From positions 5,411,501 through 5,475,500 of the forward strand of contig WHVY01000004.1 of the NCBI GenBank assembly GCA_022266195.1: 64,000 bases of DNA, written 5' to 3'. The position numbers were made by a program, and so were the translations under genes. This document shows positions 40,069 to 52,590 of this stretch, one piece after another. The stretch's first letter is position 1. Each line of letters begins with the position of its first letter. Below the pieces are notes generated by a model. The model searched no databases and had not been told where the DNA came from. It saw only the letters and a list, made by a program, of their open reading frames with translations. This DNA is from Tetranychus cinnabarinus (Eukaryota; Arthropoda; Arachnida; Trombidiformes; Tetranychidae).

Positions 40069-43000
40069 TTAATTCTTGAAATGGGCAATATTATGGAAAA
40101 ACCAATCAATCTTTGTAGTCCAAGCTCCCCCATGGGCTTCAAAAAATTGATTATTAAAATACTTGAGCGCATCTTCTTCATTTCTTTCAACTTGTAAGGT
40201 TTTACGCAAATAACCGATATCATCGATTGATTGAAGCTCTGGTATTCCTGTTGATAGCATCATAGTAAACAAGGTGATGAGTAAATTAGCATGACGACGT
40301 AGTGAAAGATATGCTAATCCACAAAGCTCGGTAAATCTATTGAGTAAATTGAAGAAAAAAATTATTAGTTAATCGATTCTAAATGCAACTATAAGAGTTT
40401 ATAATATATTTATGAGAGTGATAGAATTCAAATTTCATGGCTGGAAAAAACTTACTTTTCAAATTCTTTACTCTTCTTAGGGTTTTCAGAACCTTTTGAA
40501 ATGACGCAAAGAAAATCATCTGTTAAGACGAAAGGAACACGTTCTCTGTTGATTCCAAATTTTTTCTTGAAATGACCAAGAAAATGACCAAAATCAATAT
40601 GAAATATTTGACCTTCTTCGTTGATCATAATATTATCTGGATTACGGTCACCAATTCCAAGAATAAAAGTTGCCACACAGTAGCCTGCACATGATTTGGT
40701 GAAAGTGTCGACAGCTTGGTCATAGTTATGGACATTATTTTCTTTAATCCATTTGTGAAGTTGTGTAGAGTCAACTTGAAATGCAGCCATTCGTCCACCA
40801 GTTCTCTGTATATTCATCACTGTTTTGGCACGAGGAACTACTTCAATCATACCAACTTGTTTACCTGTTGCTAAACAGGTGTAGGGCAGCATTTTCAGAT
40901 CGTGACCCTCGCGACGCCAAATTAAGTCGAATATACGAATTACTTGAAGGGTAAGCATATCTTGCCGGAGATCATCTCCACTTTTGAAAATAATGGCACT
41001 GTGAGAAGTATATAATTCCGCATAAGGGTCAGGGTTGGACCAAACAAGCCAAAGAGGCTTTTTTGCTGAATCCATGATACGACAGTCTTCAATGCGAAGC
41101 CTACCTAATGTTAGTGTGTGATTTAAAGGACTAGGAAAATTTTGTAGTGCTTCAATGTAATCTTCCTTTCGCATTTGATCCGAGAAAAATTTAATTCTTT
41201 CTCTATTATCGTCTTTCTTAAGCTTAAGTCCTTCCGTTAAAATGGTCAACTTTTCAAGGGCTTCAACTTGTTTCAATGTTGATTGAAGAGAATTGGTACA
41301 AAGACCACGACAAAATGCTTCCAAAAGAATTGAAAATCGAAGTTGAACTGAAGGATCATGCATTTCTGCTTTTAAATGCCAGAAGAAATAGTGACCAATG
41401 CGTCGATTGAGAAGTGATCGTTTGAGCAGCATTCGGGAAAGGCCATTGTCAAGGTATGGTTCAAATTTGATAACTTGAACCAATTGGAGTAAGTATTGAG
41501 AGAGTAACTCATCAGACAAACTTTCATCTAACCATTTGACAGCAAAGTTACGGACCATTATATCAGCGTATTTACAATCTAGAAGTTCCAAGGCAGTATC
41601 TGATTTAATTGCTGGCCATTGTTTTAATAAGCTATACAACTGGGAAACATCGTCTCTTGAATTCCACTTAACAGCGTCAAGAAGCTTTGGCAGCGAATCG
41701 GGAATTTGAACACAATGTTCTCTCATTCTCCAGACTAAATTTTTTTCTTGGATAGTCATCTCTGATAAAGGGTCACGTTTAATTACTTCATGAAGCAATT
41801 CAAAGTCTTTTTCATCGATAGTTTTATATTTTTGATAACGACTTAGTTCAATTCCATTACAGCCCATATCTTTACCGGCAAAATCCAAGTCACGACAAAA
41901 GTTGGCATGATACTCAATTATAGTTTCAGGAGGATAAATAACTGGAGCTTGATACCAGGTTAATTCAATTTCCAAGCCGGGTGAATCTTTATTTGTATTT
42001 AATCCTAAGTAGCCGAGAGGATTGAGAAGTTCAGTGAAGTCTTTTGGGACAGGCCAAAGATGAAGTATTTTCCTTTCGACAAGTAATCGTGACTTATAAT
42101 CAAACAAAGAAATGTTTCCCCAAGCAAGTGGACATATTTCTCCGGCTTTTTTGTTACGATTAGTGACTGAGCAAATTGATATAGAAAGTCGCGCACTTCG
42201 AGGTAAATCTGAAACAAAAATGTCAAATTCAATCTCCTGGTCCCATTTAGGGTTCCATGGGTCAACTCGAGACGTTTCTTTTGGTGGACAAAGGAGCTCA
42301 GCTCCATGATAAAGTCCACATTTAACAAATATTTTTTCAACATCTCTAACGTTAACGTAAGTTGCCCAAAGAATCTTGATTTTGAAATAATTATCCAATT
42401 TCCAGAGAAGCAAATATTGGCCTGTTTCTAGACCTCGACTCAAATCCTTGGAACCAGGATCAACTTTTGAGAAAGATGATGACCGTTTTATAGATGACGG
42501 GATTAAAAATTGAAACTTTTCAATTTCCGAAGTGACGCGATTCTTATCGACCAGCATTAAGTTTGGACATCTATTTTGAGAAAGACAGTTGGTAATATAC
42601 TGAAAATAAAAAATATGAAAAAAAATTATGATTAATTTATGTTAACGGTAAAATTTTGATATTTATAGTAATGTAAAGGATATAACTGATGAATAAATAA
42701 TAATTTACCTTGTATCTACATATAGGATGGTTACCAAAAAAATATTCATTGACACCACAAACTTTGAGAACAAGAGAGTTTTCTTGAGGAGCTTCGGATT
42801 CAGTATAACCACCGGTTTTGTCAACAGGGCTAAACCAAGTCGTCTGGCCTAGAATCTGGTTAATGATACTTGAAGCTGTACAATCATGAGGTATATCGAT
42901 TTTGAAACTTTCCTTACAGCCATCCTCTCCATTGGACCAGATACACAGAGTTAACATTGATTGATTGACCTTAGTACTGTTAGAAAAATATGACTCGTCA

Positions 43001-43515
43001 AGCTCAGGAGGATGAGTATAGTACAGTTTGGCTTCTGAGTCCATTTCTTCGCGTTTTTCAACAATTGATTTACAAAAATTGATAATATCTTTGCGAAAAT
43101 TGAAAGTTTCGCCATTTTTGAACCTATCTAGCTCTGAAATGGTAATACCAATGGCTAGTGATATTTCAGCATTGGCACGTTTTTCATCTTTGTCACCTTC
43201 AGGTTCAATAAGCTTGAGGAGGGCAGTGAATAATCCAAGATCACAGAGACGACGATTTTCATCATAAAACTCTTCTACTTTAGCCTCTTGGGTGACTCCA
43301 ATAAAGATGTAACAAGTAATATCACTGAGAAGTTGGAAAAGAACTTCTCTCTCAGCTTCTTTCCAAACATTTCTCTTAATCTTATCCAAACTATCTTCTC
43401 GACAACAAGGTATATCAAATAATAAACCATTAGGCATCAAAATACTGACTACAATTTGAGAAGATAATTGAGGAACACACCAGAGTTCACCTTTAGTTGG
43501 CCTCTTCTCAACCAT
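40069..43515 (-). CDS. Pi3K (p110-like): class IA phosphatidylinositol 3-kinase catalytic subunit (p110)
   Basis: Three exons (43515-42709, 42599-40456, 40336-40069) join to 1072 residues, the usual p110 length. In order: adaptor-binding domain (about 15-105), Ras-binding domain (about 170-265), C2 domain (about 300-480), helical domain (about 500-690) and lipid kinase domain (about 700-1072). The kinase makes PIP3 from PIP2 at the plasma membrane downstream of insulin-type receptors. The activation loop keeps DFG (938-940). The catalytic loop reads GIGDRNPDN, with Asn922 where family members have the His of DRH. The C-terminus ends in the membrane-binding WFFHNIAHFKN segment. An adaptor-binding domain marks class IA. 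Both introns are short (109 and 119 bp). Confidence 0.95.
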
Positions 43516-44341
43516 ATTTCATTTTTTAGTTGTTTAACGACAAGGATACAACATGGATAATGATTCACCGTTTTCGCGGTGGGAAAATTAATTAACATAA
43601 AATAAGAATAAAAAAGAGCAGCAAACAGAAAAGGCAAGAATAAAAATTGTCTAGCCAAGAATCAAAAAGAAAACTCTTCAAAGACACTAAAGATGAGATT
43701 GCAGAACAAGAAGAAAGTGATGATAGCGATAGACGCGGTAATTTTCAGTTTCAATAAATGAATAGCGGTACGTTGGTTACACAGAATTATATTGTAGTTA
43801 AAAGTTCAAGAGTTGTCAATTAACAATCAAAATTGAATCAGATTAGAGCACAAGTTTTCAAAAGCTTAAAGGCAAGCAAATCATATTGTCAGATTATACT
43901 GTTGTGTTTATTTTTCACAGCTTATTAAAGTATCTGATCCTGATATTTAATCTGGATCCAAAGACCACTCCCAGCATAAATTTATCAAAAATATCAATTA
44001 ATGACTTAATAACATCAAATTAAAAATTGCAAGAATTTTTTACTAATTAATCCAAGATGTTTTGTCATTTAAAGCATAATTAAACATTAATGGATATTTA
44101 AATTGACAAGTATTGATCGCTAACTTTTTCAAAATTGCCGCTAAAAATGGCCGACAGCATTTGGCAGAGATTGCAGCATTTAAACTCCACCTTTGGCTGA
44201 AAACAACTTTGCTTATAATTTTTTTTACATTCAACTTCGAAAGTAATCACAATCTGGTCATCAATCAGTTTGTATTTTCTTGTACATTCAATAGCTTCAA
44301 GTTGTTTCTCATATGTTCCTGTTATTTAATTTAATTTAATC
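43516..44341. other. divergent intergenic region PI 3-kinase / RING gene
   Basis: About 825 bp between two divergent starts, so it probably holds both promoters. At about 43645-43737 the plus strand has an open, charged frame (SSQESKRKLFKDTKDEIAEQ, then EESDDSDRR) ending at a donor-like GTAATT, but without an ATG. It could be an unrecognised exon or chance. Confidence 0.45.
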
Positions 44342-46205
44342 ATGGTTCAATCTGCTGATGAAACTGCGCTATCAATCCTCAAAAGGATCCAGGAAAGTGT
44401 CTCTTGTGCTATTTGGTGAGTAAAGGCTTTGACTTTGATAATAATATTTTGATATTATGTTTTAGATAAGTTTAATCATTTAAATTGTATCTTTTCTTTT
44501 TATTATCTACAGTCACAATCTCATCTCTAAGCCCATGAGAAATCCGTGTGGACACCGATTTTGTTATTATTGTATTGTCAATGCACTGGACCCGGCAGAA
44601 GACATCTGTAACTGTCCCAAATGTAATGCTGCTGTCAACCGTAATCGTCTTGTTCAAGATGTGTGTTTTGGTAAAGTAGTTAACAAAGCCAGTCAACTAA
44701 TTGATTCTATCAAAGGAAGTGATTTGTCTGACAAACCGAATGGCAATAAAGATACTTCTCCTCTTGGTAAACGGCGGTTACCACAAGAAAGGCACGAGGA
44801 TATTGATCTTGACAAGTCAATTGAAGAAGCAGAAGCTGAGGCACGAGAAATGGCTCGAGATGTAGTCAATAAAGGAGCTAAACGGCCTATTGAAACTCTA
44901 AATGATCCTATTGAAACTGTAAAAAGGCCTTTCGTTATGCCCAAAACATCAACTCCATCTGGCTCTGGTAAAGAGAGAGAACTTAGCCCGTTCCCTGTTT
45001 CATTTTTGAATAAATTCACATTACAACCAGATAAAAGGCCATCTGATAAACAAGCTTCACCCTCACCAAAGAGACCTAGAGAACCATTAAATCGTAAGCT
45101 CAGTTTTGAAGGCGAAGACAGACGGGAAGGATTGATGAGTGATTCATCTGACTCTGAGGATCGCCGAATTAGATCTTGCGCTACTTATAGCAGATTTGAT
45201 CGAGTTAGACAGTCATTAAAGAAAAATAATGGAGCTCAAACTGAACTCATGATAAATGATAAAAGAAATCAATCTCAGCAAACTGATGGGACAAACAATA
45301 GTGATCTTTATTCCACTCTATCTAATCTATTCAATTGTCTCTGCACTCAACATGGTATCCAAGGATCTATTTCCATTGAAGGTATTGGACGTTTTGAAAT
45401 TAATTTGAGTAAACCTACTGATAACGACCTCAAGAATGGCCATCAGCCCGATCAATCTCATGTGGCTATTATGGTGGAAAAGTTAATTCAAACTGACTCT
45501 GAACCAATCAAGGAGAAACCCATTTTCAAAGAAAATGGAATAAATACGATAAATGTAGTGATGCAAGAAAATGGTATTCAAACGGATATTATCTGTGATA
45601 ATAATGAACAACCAGCTTCTCGCAAAGATCAGAGTCTTGAAAATGCTGATACAATAGGACCCGATGAAGATGAGCCAAATGTCAATGGAGTATCAAAAGA
45701 ACATCATGATGGATTAGGTGACATTGAAGTTTCTCATGAAGTTGCTAGTATCAGCCAAATCGTTAAAGAATTTTCGGAAGACCCGATTCAATCACAAGAA
45801 GAGGGCGATTTCACTCGTTATGATCATATTAAAGCTTCAACACGCATCTCTCAGCTAGAAAAAGTAGCTGAAAGTGATGGTGAAGCAACAGAAGTTATAT
45901 CAAAAGTTCAATCTTCCTATTCTAAAGATCAGAACGATGATGAAGATGAACCTTCCAAGGAAGATGGTGATGATTCCAATATTGTTTTAGAATCTGATGA
46001 AGATGATAAATTTCTTATGAGCTGTGTTTTCGATACTTTGGCTGAAGATGATGAATTGGAAGATGCACGATCTATGTCCCCAAATTCATCCCAAATTAAA
46101 CCAAATGATAAAAGCAGCTTATACAACAAAGCTTTGAATAAAGATAATACCGATGATGAAAGTGAATCAAGAATCGAAGTCATCAACGATACACTCGAAT
46201 ATTAG
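44342..46205 (+). CDS. BRCA1-like RING-finger protein without BRCT
   Basis: Two exons (44342-44415, 44513-46205) join within the RING finger to 588 residues. The N-terminus has the C3HC4 RING: CAIC, then CGHRFCYYC and CPKC, with flanking helices in the arrangement of BRCA1 (helix before the first Cys pair, then NAAVNRNRL and a second helix after). RING proteins of this kind act as ubiquitin ligases, BRCA1 as a heterodimer with BARD1 in DNA repair. The remaining 500 residues are acidic and probably disordered, with SP/TP sites and repeated QT(D/E) motifs (AQTE, QQTD, IQTD, IQTD). No BRCT repeats follow before the stop, and none lie nearby downstream. It could also be another RING ligase; the BRCA1 resemblance is limited to the first 80 residues. 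Confidence 0.7.
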
Positions 46206-47063
46206 CTAACTTTAATCTAATACTTTATTTTTCTTGCCTTGTAATTTGCCTTATACACAGATATCGTTAATCTTATTCTCCCCATATTAATCTACTACCA
46301 TTGTATAACTCAATCAATTTAACATAATACATTTTAACCTTTCATCAAATCATAATGGAATCAAGTTTGTGTTTCTGACGATTAAATTTGATAAATAATT
46401 TATTTTTTATTCTTGTTTTGTTTTTCTTCAGTAAAAGATAAAAGTCGCTTGTATTTTTGCTTCTCTAGTAATTCGAATTAAAGATTTCATGTAAATACAG
46501 ATAAGCTCAGAGCATCTTTCTTAAATTGGCCGTTGAAATCATGACTTTGAAGTTTGGACCAAAGAGTTAAGTCGAAATAACCAGGTTAATGGGGAATGAA
46601 ATGTCTTTGAGATGCAAATAAACAGAAGAAGTGTGTACATGTATAAATAATTTATGTGACTTAAAATGAACTGTAAAATAATCGGTGCTTTTCGTATACT
46701 GATTTATAAGTTCTTTTCATTGAACATTCAGTTCTCAAAGTTTTGATTTAAATATTAGTAATTGCTTTAAACTTCTAATTACAAATATAAATTTACAAAG
46801 AAAAAAATGCTTAACTGTGAAAGACCAATTAAGAAGATTTGAGAGAAAAATGACTCAAATCTTCTGGTTACAAAATTAGTCTTTGTTGTCTAACTGCTGG
46901 TTTGAGTAAATTTTCTCTTTTAAAATAAATAGCCTCGATTAATTTTCCCAAGTTGGTGTAGATTCATCTTAACGGAAACTCTTTTTGAACAACTTACGGA
47001 TAGATGAACCACCAAATCTTAGCTTAACGTTAATTCGAACAGGTGTTTTCATAATATTCAGTT
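46206..47063. other. intergenic between convergent genes
   Basis: 3' untranslated regions of the RING gene and of the minus-strand secreted protein gene. No further gene or repeat is evident. Confidence 0.5.
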
Positions 47064-48135
47064 TCACTTGGCTAAAGGCTGTGCAACATGAAATGGCGAT
47101 TCTAAATCAGGTCTTGGATACATCATAGATTGAGGTAAACCGAATAAAAAGGGTCCTAATTGAGGTGGAAACATTTGAGGCATGTAATTGGGCATGCAGG
47201 ATGGTCCAACATCAGCCATCTGATCAGCAATCTCCGAGGAACCATTAATCTCACCCATTTGCTTAAAACTTTCATTAAAGTAGTTCATATACTCATTTGT
47301 TAACGGGATGGGCAACCGTATAAATATTGGCAGGGGGATATTTGGCATCTGCATGGGCATTTGAGCAGGCATAGACATCGCCATATGCAAAGGAACTTGT
47401 AACGGCATTTGGATTCCATTGAAATTCATTGGCATGGGCATTGTCATCGGTATAGGCATTGGCATCTGCATTGGCATAGGCATGGGAAATGGAAACTGTT
47501 GTCTAAATAAAAAATGTGAAAAACAAGGTTAAAGTCAATGACAACTAATGAATAGCTTAAAGACTAAGCTAAAATTATATCGCGTAAATCGCACAGAAAT
47601 TGCATCACTTACTGTCCCATCATGAATTGGTTCCCATTTGTGGGAGGATTGGATGAACTTGGGGTCCGATATGATGATAATGGGTGTGAGGTCGATAACG
47701 GTGGAGTAATTTGAGGTGATTGAGGTTGTGACTGTAACTGTTGTGATTGATAGTGAAACTGTTGTAATTGAAGTTGCTGGAATGTCTGGTGTTGCTGTTG
47801 TGGTATTTGAAATTGAAATTGCATCTGCAATGGTGGTGGTGATTTCTCTTGAGCTGAGCGGTAAAAGACTCGATCATCGTTCACCAATTTAGGTTGATTA
47901 AAATCAATAAATTCATTATCTCGGCTATACCTTTTCTTTCGGAGAGTTTTTCTGGGTCCTTTAAATTTCTTGTCATTGAGATCCAAAAATTTTTCAGTTG
48001 TTGGTAGGTTTTGTTGAATTGAAGTGTGGACTGGTTCCTCGGTCATCATTATCACTTTTTCGTAATTAATTTTGTTAAACAATAAGAAAAAAATTAAACA
48101 AGAAGCTATAAAAGGCAAATTAAAACGTATTAACA
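47064..48135 (-). CDS. secreted low-complexity Gln/Pro/Met-rich protein, 5' end incomplete
   Basis: Two clear exons on the minus strand: 48135-47613 (acceptor after a CCTCTTTT tract) and 47502-47064, joined within a Gln codon. The frame begins LIRFNLPFIASCLIFFLLF, a signal-peptide-like hydrophobic stretch, but has no ATG. An upstream exon should supply it, and the split TG at the acceptor could itself complete an ATG. The first in-frame ATG otherwise is at 48049. Then come a basic KKRYSR site, a Gln-rich region (QQQHQTFQQLQLQQ) and a second exon of MPMPMQMP-type repeats and a Pro/Met-rich tail. Function unknown; a matrix, cuticle or silk-associated protein is conceivable. Confidence 0.65.
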
Positions 48136-48690
48136 CTTGGGATTAAAAGAGGAATAGATGATCTTCTGACAGCTTCATTTGTTTAAATAACAAAGTTGAC
48201 AAAAAATCGTTAAAGCTTAAATGAGAGAAAAGGGTTCTGATTGGACAATAGGTTATCTAACTTAACTCTTTGTTTTGCAATGCATTTTCAACACATTTAA
48301 AAGAAGAAAGCTATTTCTTATTTTTTGAGTCATAATTGTGATCATTGATCGGTCACTGTAAATCTTAGCAAGTAATCGATTGGTAGATCAATTACTTTCC
48401 ACAGTGATTTGGAATAAGGACTGATTTTAATTTTTTATTTTTAACCAATACTGAATTTGCAGTCTATTTGAGAGAGTTAAATTCAGCTTTAAGTTGATAA
48501 GATTGTAGACAATGTTTTTCATTAGATGTACAAAAATATTTTAATTTTATGAAATTCAGTGTTAAATTATACAATTTATACGTTATACATTAGTATTTTA
48601 ATTTTCAAATGTATGAAATTTTGATTGATATACGGAAAAATGAATCAACAAATATTTTTCATTAAAATTAAAAAAAATCAACTTAACATT
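48136..48690. other. intergenic, possible upstream exon
   Basis: Should contain the missing first exon and promoter of the secreted protein gene and the 3' end of DDRGK1. I could not place either precisely. Confidence 0.4.
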
Positions 48691-49653
48691 TCAGGCTTTC
48701 ATTTTAATAAGTTGATTACTATTTTCCACTAGTTCACTTATAGCCACTCGACCTCTACGACGAATGAATTTGGCTATATTTCCTAACTCATCTTGAGTAA
48801 TATAGATGAATTTTCCTCTATCATCGATAACTCCAGTCAATTGTTGGTCCTCTAAAAGTAAATTTAAGCGATTTATGGCATCTTGTGTTTTCATCTGAAA
48901 AGTACCAGCAAGATCTTCCAATAAAACAACTTTCTCATCTTTGATGAACTGGATGAAAGCAGCTAATTTATTCGATTGCTCGGTTTCATCTGTATCCAAA
49001 TCGAATCCCTCTTCTTCAATTTCGAATGCTTGCTTCATCTTTAGATATTCTTCATGTTCTTGTCTTTCTTTCTCTTCTCGAATTTTTCTTTCCTCTTCTT
49101 CTCGTTTCTTTTCTTCTTCCTTCTCGGCTTCCTCCTTTTTCCTTCTCTCTTCATCCAACATTGCTTGTCGTTGTTTACGTTCTTCCCTCTCTTGTAGTTC
49201 CCGTTCACGGGCCATTTTTTTCTCTGCTTTCATCTCCAACTTTCGTCTCTTTTTAGCACCAATTTTACCTTCAGGAACATTAGGCTCTCTATCCATGTCT
49301 CCATCGTTTCCATCACAACTATCTTCATCATCATCATCATCTTCATCGCCTGCTCGGTTAACAAACTCCGGAGGTTGATCAAACTGGTCATCATCAGCAG
49401 GGGCAGATCTTTCTGATCGACCTCCACCACGAACAGGGCGACGATTCCTTACTTTACGAAAGGGTGCATCACCACTTGATCCAGGCCTTGGAACAGGAAC
49501 ACCACGAACAGGTCGACGTTTACTTTCTTCATCTTCATCTAAGTCTTCTACACTGGCATAACTAGTTCTTCGACCTCTCCATATGATTAGAATCACAAAA
49601 GCAAGTGTTATTAAAGATCCAAGAACACTAAATAAACTGACCAGATCAATCAT
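48691..49653 (-). CDS. DDRGK1: DDRGK domain-containing protein 1 (UFBP1)
   Basis: An intronless ORF of 320 residues, close to the 314 of the human protein. An N-terminal membrane helix (LVSLFSVLGSLITLAFVILI) anchors it in the ER. Then an acidic stretch (DEDDDDDEDS), a long charged coiled coil rich in Glu/Lys/Arg (about 135-220), and a C-terminal winged-helix region containing the signature DDRGKFIYIT at residues 277-286. DDRGK1 recruits the UFL1 ligase to the ER membrane for UFMylation of ribosomes and other targets and protects against ER stress. It lies 437 bp downstream of the BiP gene on the same strand. The first ATG in the frame was taken. Confidence 0.95.
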   Translation of the reverse strand: MIDLVSLFSVLGSLITLAFVILIIWRGRRTSYASVEDLDEDEESKRRPVRGVPVPRPGSSGDAPFRKVRNRRPVRGGGRSERSAPADDDQFDQPPEFVNRAGDEDDDDDEDSCDGNDGDMDREPNVPEGKIGAKKRRKLEMKAEKKMARERELQEREERKQRQAMLDEERRKKEEAEKEEEKKREEEERKIREEKERQEHEEYLKMKQAFEIEEEGFDLDTDETEQSNKLAAFIQFIKDEKVVLLEDLAGTFQMKTQDAINRLNLLLEDQQLTGVIDDRGKFIYITQDELGNIAKFIRRRGRVAISELVENSNQLIKMKA

Positions 49654-50090
49654 CGAACTTGAATTGTATTTTAATCTATTTTAATGGTGAAAATAACTAG
49701 ACTGTTAAGTCTAACATACCACACAAGGTAAAACTCAACCTTCTAATCAGCTGATGCACAATGCGATGTGTCACTTTTGTTAACTCCGCCTTATCCATGT
49801 TGGCAGTTTAACAGAAAATTCATTCAACTGAATATTGTTTAAACAAAAAGACGTAACGCGATGAATTTTTATGAGATAAAATGGCTTTCATACCGAGAAT
49901 ATATTGTTAAATAACCGGAAACAGTAAAAATTTAGTTTTTAACTAAAACAAAATTTGTATTTAAATAAAAATGAGAAAAAGGAGAAATGATGGAGACAAT
50001 TTAAATTTAAATGTAAATCAAAAGTGGATTTTTTTTTGTTTCAATATTTACAAAATAATCATTTTACTAGTATAAATTAAGTTTTTCTTC
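49654..50090. other. BiP 3' region and DDRGK1 upstream region
   Basis: 437 bp between two co-oriented genes. No canonical ER stress element was found here. No other feature. Confidence 0.5.
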
Positions 50091-52277
50091 CTATAATTCA
50101 TCTTTACTGTCGGCTTCGGGTCCGCCACCGGGAGTTGGTCCTGCACCACTAGCATAAAGTTTAGCAATAATAGGCTGAACAGAATCTTCTAATTCCTTCT
50201 TTTTAGCTTTAAGTTCTGATGTATCGGCTGATTCACCATTAGCATCAAGCCACTTGATAGCGGCATCAAGAGATTCTTCAATCTTGGTTTTATCGTCATC
50301 AGTAAGCTTAGCACCAAGCTTTTCCTTGTCTCCGATTTGATTTTTGAGTGAGTATGCATAAGACTCGAGTTCATTTTTGGCCTCAACTTTTTCCTTAATA
50401 CGTTTATCTTCATCTGCGAATTTTTCTGCATCCTTAATCATTTTCTCAATATCATCAGGAGATAATCGATTGTGATCATTTGTAATGGTAATCTTTTCCT
50501 TGTTACCAGTACCTTTGTCTTCAGCAGATACTTTAAGGATACCGTTTACATCAATTTCAAAAGTAACTTCGATTTGAGGGATTCCTCGAGGAGCTGGAGG
50601 GATACCAGTTAAATCAAATTTACCAAGAAGATGGTTATCTTTGGTTAAAGGTCGTTCACCTTCATAAACTTGGATGGTAACAGTGTTTTGATTATCAGAG
50701 GCAGTAGAGAAAATTTGAGATTTTTTGGTGGGGATAACAGTATTACGAGGAATCAATTTGGTCATAACACCACCAACAGTTTCAATACCCATAGTAAGAG
50801 GATTAACATCAAGTAAAACAAGATCACCGGTATCTTCTTCACCGGATAAGACTCCAGCTTGAACGGCAGCACCGTAGGCAACAGCTTCATCAGGGTTAAT
50901 GCCCCGAGTAGGCTCCTTTCCATTGAAGAATTCTTTAACAAGTTGTTGGATTTTAGGAATACGGGTTGAACCACCGACAAGAACAATTTCATCAATATCT
51001 TTCTTTTGTAAATCGGAATCATCTAATACTTTTTGGACTGGTTTAAGAGTAGATTTGAATAAGTCCATATTCAATTCTTCGAATTTAGCTCGAGTCAAAA
51101 CTTCGCTGAAATCTTCGCCCTCAAAGAATGATTCAATTTCAATTCTTGCTTGATGAGCAGATGAAAGAGTTCGCTTAGCTTTTTCAACCTCTCGCCTGAG
51201 TTTTTGAACAGCTCGGTTATCACTTCGGATATCTTTGCCGGTCTTCTTTTTGTATAATTTAATGAAGTGATCCATAACTCTTTGATCGAAATCTTCACCA
51301 CCAAGATGAGTGTCACCATTGGTAGCAACGACTTCGAAAACTCCTTGATCGATGGTAAGTAATGAGACATCGAAAGTACCTCCTCCAAGATCGAAGACCA
51401 AAATGTTCTTCTCACTCTCTTTCTTGTCAAGACCGTAAGCAATGGCAGCAGCTGTAGGTTCATTGATAATACGCATAACGTTTAGACCAGCAATGGTACC
51501 GGCATCTTTGGTAGCTTGACGCTGAGCATCATTGAAATAAGCTGGAACGGTGACGACAGCATGAGTAACTTTTTTACCAAGATATGCTTCAGCTGTCTCT
51601 TTCATCTTGATCAAAACCATTGCACTAATCTCTTCTGGAGCGAAGGTTTTATCGCCTTGACCGGTTTTTACCTGAATGTGAGGCTTGCTGTTTTTATCCA
51701 AGACTACGGAAAAAGAGAAATAATTGGATAAGAATGATTAGTCAAACGTAAATTTTACCCGTCAACTACACCCATACTCAAATTATGACTTGGGGCAAAA
51801 ATGCATCTTATGAAATTACAATTAAACTCATCCATAAGAATAAGTAACATAAAAGTAATAAATAGAGTGAATAGTCTTACCTTTGAATGGAAAATGTTTG
51901 ATATCAGATTGAACTGTGGGGTCACTCCATTCACGACCGATAAGACGCTTGGCATCGAAAACGGTGTTTTCAGGGTTAGAAGTCAACTGATTTTTGGCAG
52001 CATCACCAATTAATCTTTCACCTTCTGGTGTAAATGCTACATAACTGGGAGTGATACGGTTACCTTGGTCATTGGCAATAATTTCGACGCGACCATTTTT
52101 GAAAACACCTACACAGGAATAAGTGGTACCCAAATCGATACCAATAACTGTACCAACACTGTCTTTGGCATCCTTTGCATCCTTTTCTTTTGCACTAATC
52201 GATTCGAAAGTAACCAAAAGACCAAAAATTAAAAAGAGGGGCATAACCCTCATTGAACCAGATTTATAGTGAAACAT
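50091..52277 (-). CDS. HSPA5: ER chaperone BiP/GRP78 (HSPA5)
   Basis: Two exons (52277-51881, 51703-50091) join to 669 residues. The order is: signal peptide (MRVMPLFLIFGLLVTFESISA after a short N-terminal extension), nucleotide-binding domain with GIDLGTTYSCVGVF and FDLGGGTFDVSLL, substrate-binding domain, and a C-terminal KDEL retention signal. BiP is the Hsp70 of the ER lumen. It folds secretory proteins and controls the unfolded protein response. An AG directly before the first ATG suggests a spliced 5' untranslated exon with a donor near 52554. Translation may start at the first ATG or at the later Met closer to the hydrophobic core. A perfect ER stress element lies upstream. Confidence 0.97.
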
Positions 52278-52590
52278 CTAGAAAGATTTGGAAAGATAAT
52301 ATGAGTAAAATTTAAAGGGACAAGAGTAAAACACATAGAAATACTAAATAAAAAGATATAATACCTTGTGGATTGTGACAATTATAAATAAAAAGAATCA
52401 AAAAATTGATTTAAGAGAAAAGACAATCACAATCAAATTAAACACAGTTGTATACGTTCAATTGTAATTATAATAAAAAATGAGTTGACAATTTCAATTT
52501 ACTAAACACAGTATAAAATAGATTCGTTGAAATTCATCAAATGATAACTTACTCGGTAAACTCTAGACAATAAGATTCAACACATTCAGT

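Noticed and set aside
49026..49378. Plus-strand Ser/Phe-rich ORFs opposite DDRGK1
   Set aside because: Mirror of the Glu/Lys/Arg coiled-coil codons; no independent support.
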